From CAYQLY01 sp964418605 (GTDB taxonomy: Bacteria; Bacteroidota; Bacteroidia; Cytophagales; Cyclobacteriaceae), in NCBI GenBank assembly GCA_964418605.1, contig CAYQLY010000010.1, forward strand, positions 1 through 64,000: DNA of 64,000 bases, written 5' to 3'. A program made the position numbers and the translations under genes. Below the pieces are notes generated by a model. That model was given only the letters and a program-made list of their open reading frames with translations, was not told where the DNA came from and did not search any database. Positions within the stretch are counted from its first letter, which is position 1, and the number at the start of each line of letters is the position of its first letter. Positions 61,463 through 64,000 of this stretch are shown here, one piece after another.

Positions 61463-61470
61463 CAAATTTA
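61463..61470 (-). promoter_or_regulatory. Bacteroidota -7 element before coxB
   Basis: On the minus strand this reads TAAATTTG, an exact TAnnTTTG match, ending 29 bases before the coxB start. It supports coxB as the first gene of its own transcript. Confidence 0.45.
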
Positions 61471-61525
61471 GTCAAAAATCCAAATCATGCCTATTTTAAG
61501 GTAAAAAAATGAATATAAAATAGGC

Positions 61526-62032
61526 CTATGAGACTATCTCAAACAGCTGCTTTAGTGTATTCCAAACCTGTATTTTTTTAGACTTATCGGCTTGAATAGA
61601 AGCTAAATCATCTAGAATGACCATTTCCAAATCTTGCTCACGAATAATCTTATACATATCCAACGATACAAGGCCCCCTAGAACAGCTGCACCATTGACA
61701 AAAGCAATGATACGTCGAGGCAAAAAATGGTCTCTATAAAAATCAAATGATAAATCGGGATAATGAGTACAATTCACTAAAGCCACATCTTTAAATGTTA
61801 AACCAACAGCTCCAAGAATTTTTATCAAAAATTCTTTATTTGCCTCAGATAGGCATTGCTTAGTATGCTCTTCTACCAAAAGTAATATTTTCTTTTTATT
61901 CTCTCCGATATACACCAGGGATTCTTCACTACTTTCAAGGCCTTTATTAAAAGATTGACTACTCTGTTGATCTGAAACTTTATAAAGTTCTTGCGGCTGA
62001 AAAAGAATATGAATAAACTTAGCCATATACAA
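61526..62032 (-). CDS. Conserved hypothetical protein
   Basis: The 168-residue soluble protein has two parts: a Ser/Glu-rich N-terminal region and a Rossmann-like alternating region (ILLLVEEHTKQCLSEANKEF; VALVNCTHYPDL; RIIAFVNGAAVLGG; MVILDDLASIQADKSKK). The end segment LASIQADKSKKIQVWNTLKQ resembles the C-terminus of uncharacterised Bacteroidota proteins. No catalytic motif was recognised. An ATG two codons later (62026) is also possible. It is 92 bases upstream of coxB on the same strand; a functional link is unproven. Confidence 0.65.
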   Translation of the reverse strand: MYMAKFIHILFQPQELYKVSDQQSSQSFNKGLESSEESLVYIGENKKKILLLVEEHTKQCLSEANKEFLIKILGAVGLTFKDVALVNCTHYPDLSFDFYRDHFLPRRIIAFVNGAAVLGGLVSLDMYKIIREQDLEMVILDDLASIQADKSKKIQVWNTLKQLFEIVS

Positions 62033-62116
62033 ATGTAATTTCTAGGTTTTTACGCAAGTGAAATTAATCAATTATAGTTGGATAAACAATAAAAAAGTAA
62101 AAAAATATACTAGTTT

Positions 62117-62154
62117 AAAAAAAACTAGTCGTAACACATAGCGCCACGACTAGT
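62117..62154 (-). terminator. Intrinsic terminator after the solitary precursor peptide
   Basis: The stem ACTAGTCGT with ACGACTAGT (13-base loop) is followed on the minus strand by eight T residues. It lies 27 bases after the precursor stop and gives this tiny gene its own transcript end. Confidence 0.85.
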
Positions 62155-62180
62155 AAACTAATTTCTCTCAAAAAATTAAT

Positions 62181-62318
62181 TTATTTTTTAGTAGGCATGC
62201 ATATTCTATAAGATATAGGACACCCATCTCCGGAGTTAACTCCAGCTTTGATGTACTGATCTTGTTGGATGCCAACAATAGTAGACTTACCTAATTTCAA
62301 TTTAGATTGATTTTTCAT
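62181..62318 (-). CDS. Lanthipeptide-like precursor D, solitary
   Basis: The 45-residue peptide starts MKNQSKLKLGKSTIVGIQQD, a Bacteroidota RiPP leader pattern (KLKLxKxTI), has IKAG where a double glycine is expected, and ends in the core VNSGDGCPISYRICMPTKK with two Cys and three Ser/Thr. It is not a copy of the 47.6-48.2 kb array but belongs to the same broad leader type. It has its own terminator and no modification gene nearby. Two rings at most can be formed if it is a lanthipeptide. Confidence 0.65.
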   Translation of the reverse strand: MKNQSKLKLGKSTIVGIQQDQYIKAGVNSGDGCPISYRICMPTKK

Positions 62319-62365
62319 GATTTAAAGATTTAGTGTTAGTTAATTGCCCTAAATTACAAAAAAAA

Positions 62366-62884
62366 TTACAACCCAAAAATAGATCTCAGCTCAGTAGCTT
62401 CTTCAGGCTTCATTCGTCCTGCCAAAACAAGACGAAGTTGACGTCGTCGTAAAGCACCAGCATAAAGCTCTTTTTCTTCATCAGTCTCAGGAACAAGCTC
62501 AGGAACGTCTATCGGATTACCAGACTGATCAACAGCCACAAAGGTATAAAAAGCCTTATTAGCCATCTCTTTTACACCATTCATAATATCTTCAGACCAC
62601 ACTTCAATATAAACTTCCATGGATGAGCTAAATGCACGTGTTACCTGAGCATGAAGAGTCACCACATTGCCTAGCTTGATCGGGTGCTTAAACGATACAT
62701 TATCAACAGAGGCCGTAACCACCACACGGCCGGAATGCTTTTGAGCAGCAATAGCCGACACGATATCCATCCAATGCATCATTTTACCTCCCATCAAATT
62801 ATTAAGTGTATTGGTATCATTAGGAAACACAAACTCAGTCATAACAACTTTTGAGTCTTTTACAGATTTTGTTTTTTTAGTCAT
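62366..62884 (-). CDS. Acyl-CoA thioesterase, hotdog fold
   Basis: The 172-residue protein has the 4HBT/YciA-type pattern FPNDTNTLNNLMGGKMMHWMD at its start (residues 19-39), where the Asp is catalytic, then VVTASVDNVSFKHPIKLGN and a C-terminal LVPETDEEKELYAGALRRR typical of Bacteroidota members. It hydrolyses acyl-CoA thioesters; chain length is unknown. It lies 40 bases after pcm on the same strand. Confidence 0.92.
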   Translation of the reverse strand: MTKKTKSVKDSKVVMTEFVFPNDTNTLNNLMGGKMMHWMDIVSAIAAQKHSGRVVVTASVDNVSFKHPIKLGNVVTLHAQVTRAFSSSMEVYIEVWSEDIMNGVKEMANKAFYTFVAVDQSGNPIDVPELVPETDEEKELYAGALRRRQLRLVLAGRMKPEEATELRSIFGL

Positions 62885-62924
62885 ATAGTTTATTTATTTT
62901 TTAAAATATTTTATCGTTATACAT

Positions 62925-63569
62925 TTACCACCCATGTTTACCCAGCAAAGGTACAAAAGAAAAAAAATCAAATTCTTCTTTTTTGAAATCATTAATTGCT
63001 AACTTAGTCAAGCGAATCATTTTTTGCTTTTCTCTACCTCCTACAGGAATAACGAGTATGCCTCCTATTTTGAGCTGATCCATGAGCTCTTGTGAAATAT
63101 CAGGCGCACCGGCAGTTACCAAAATTTTATCAAACGGCGCTTGCAACGGCAATCCTTGCGATCCATCGCCACAATATAAATGTGGATGATAATTAATAGT
63201 AGGTAAAAATCGCATTGTTTTCTGGTATAAATTTTTATTAAATTCAATACTATAAACATCCACTTTAAGTTCAAGCAATATACAAGCTTGATAGCCTGAT
63301 CCAGTACCAACTTCAAACACTTTTTCTCCTGGCTTCAATTTTAATAGAGCGGTTTGAAAAGCAACGGTGTATGGCTGCGATATGGTTTGTCCTTCGCCAA
63401 TTGGAAAAGCCTTATCTTGATAGGCCTGTTCAACAAAAATAGGATCAAAAAAAAAGTGACGAGGTACAGACATCATCGCAGCAAGCACCTGCTCATCTCG
63501 AATTCCTTTTTCTTGGAGCTGTTTGATGAGGGCCTTTCGCAAACCTTTATGCCTATAGTTATCTTCCAC
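62925..63569 (-). CDS. pcm: Protein-L-isoaspartate O-methyltransferase
   Basis: Pcm repairs isoaspartyl residues in aged proteins. The 214-residue protein starts at GTG 63569. It has PRHFFF near residue 35, GEGQTISQPYTVAFQTALL with the substrate-binding Ser, SAM motif I VFEVGTGSGYQACILL near residue 81, and the late FDKILVTAGAPDI and ILVIPVGG motifs. An exact -7 box TATTTTTG on the minus strand (63575-63582) lies only 6 bases upstream, which would give a nearly leaderless message. Confidence 0.93.
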   Translation of the reverse strand: MEDNYRHKGLRKALIKQLQEKGIRDEQVLAAMMSVPRHFFFDPIFVEQAYQDKAFPIGEGQTISQPYTVAFQTALLKLKPGEKVFEVGTGSGYQACILLELKVDVYSIEFNKNLYQKTMRFLPTINYHPHLYCGDGSQGLPLQAPFDKILVTAGAPDISQELMDQLKIGGILVIPVGGREKQKMIRLTKLAINDFKKEEFDFFSFVPLLGKHGW

Positions 63570-63648
63570 TTAGTCAAAAATACGGATTAGATCAACGACG
63601 TGTGTTATTTTTCTATAAAAAAATAAAAAATCGATATCTAGGCTTATC

Positions 63649-63680
63649 TTTTCAGCAGGATCAGTTTTTAATTAGATTTG
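63649..63680 (+). promoter_or_regulatory. Promoter of the KdsC-like gene
   Basis: TAGATTTG (63673-63680) matches TAnnTTTG exactly and TTTT lies 20 bases upstream in place of the -33 TTTG. The start codon follows 22 bases later. Confidence 0.45.
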
Positions 63681-63701
63681 CAGAAATACTAGTTTAAAAA
63701 C

Positions 63702-64000
63702 ATGGCTATAAAACAAACGACTAAGCTATTCCAAAAAATTGGTGGTGATTTTATACTATCTCCCCAACTCATGGCTAAGCAATTACAATCCATCAAAGCG
63801 TTTGTATTTGATTGGGATGGTGTTTTCAACGACAGCATCAAAGGCAAGGAACGCACAGCAGGATTCTCAGAAGCTGATGCGATGGGGCTGCATATTCTGC
63901 GTTATGCGTATTGGCGCATGAATCGAGAGATTCCAAAAATAGTCATCATTACAGGACAAAAAAATGAAAGTGCTTGCCATTTTGCAGAACGCGAACATTT
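63702..64000 (+). CDS. HAD-family phosphatase, KdsC-like (3' end outside window)
   Basis: The frame runs open to the window end (99 codons seen). After an N-terminal stretch of about 37 residues it shows the HAD motif I FVFDWDGVFNDS with both catalytic aspartates, then ADAMGLHILRYAY and motif II IVIITGQKNESA. This matches KdsC-type 3-deoxy-D-manno-octulosonate 8-phosphate phosphatases used in lipopolysaccharide synthesis. The N-terminal part is longer than in E. coli KdsC. Without the C-terminus the substrate cannot be confirmed. Confidence 0.75.
   Translation, partial: MAIKQTTKLFQKIGGDFILSPQLMAKQLQSIKAFVFDWDGVFNDSIKGKERTAGFSEADAMGLHILRYAYWRMNREIPKIVIITGQKNESACHFAEREH

Overview
The window looks like chromosome of an AT-rich member of the Bacteroidota, most like the Cytophagales. 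The evidence is a fused ccoN-ccoO cbb3 oxidase gene, the purH-mreBCD-mrdA-rodA order, a protein with a gliding-motility (CHU_C, type IX secretion) C-terminal domain, TAnnTTTG-type promoters, few Shine-Dalgarno sequences, and RiPP leaders of the Bacteroidota type. No rRNA, intact transposon, prophage or CRISPR array was seen. One tRNA gene (Arg, ACG) is present.

Layout. 1-6 kb: end of a TonB-receptor-like barrel, DoxX, a MATE exporter, a YqjF-like protein, then murG and murC. 6-15 kb: a Fur-family regulator, purH, the rod-shape operon mreB-mreC-mreD-mrdA-rodA, a conserved unknown and a 2Fe-2S ferredoxin. 15-17.7 kb: a glycosyltransferase-like gene with a LanC-like gene whose zinc-ligand motifs are lost. 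17.7-22.8 kb (minus strand): a compact peptide-modification operon of the grasp-with-SPASM type, made of a 58-residue precursor, a terminator, a secreted EreA/ChaN-like protein, an ATP-grasp ligase, a 68-residue unknown, a SPASM protein without the radical-SAM cysteine triad, and two paralogous lipoproteins. 22.9-34.4 kb: a TPR protein, a P460-type cytochrome lipoprotein, mfd, an M42 peptidase, an acyl-CoA carboxylase beta subunit, menC, panB, lipB and a phosphoglucose/phosphomannose isomerase. 34.4-37.5 kb: a putative papain-like cysteine protease flanked by the isomerase gene and a decayed copy of its 5' end, then a STAS protein and a stand-alone CoA-acylating aldehyde dehydrogenase.

38-47.3 kb: a cbb3 cytochrome oxidase operon (degenerate hemerythrin-like gene, ccoI, ccoS, ccoNO, ccoQ, ccoP, ccoG, ccoH, TauE/SafE-like) with two FNR-like palindromes. 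A Crp/Fnr gene lies 1 kb away. Between them, at 47.4-48.2 kb, are three tandem lanthipeptide-like precursors (about 220-bp period) with nearly identical leaders and unrelated Cys/Ser/Thr-rich cores. 48.9-64 kb: tRNA-Arg, a porin-like protein, an enoyl-CoA hydratase, a TMEM43 protein, sufE, a DUF59 protein, ruvA, a methyltransferase, kbl, a 12-TPR OmpA protein, rsgA, the CHU_C protein, a solitary coxB, one more lanthipeptide-like precursor with its own terminator, a thioesterase, pcm and the start of a KdsC-like phosphatase.

How it fits together. The housekeeping genes cover cell wall and shape, purine, menaquinone, pantothenate and lipoate synthesis, and microaerobic plus aerobic respiration. 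The accessory content is dominated by ribosomally made, modified peptides: one graspetide-like system with its enzymes, four lanthipeptide-like precursors without an adjacent dehydratase, and a LanC-like protein without a precursor. The lanthipeptide parts are probably modified by enzymes encoded elsewhere (inference).
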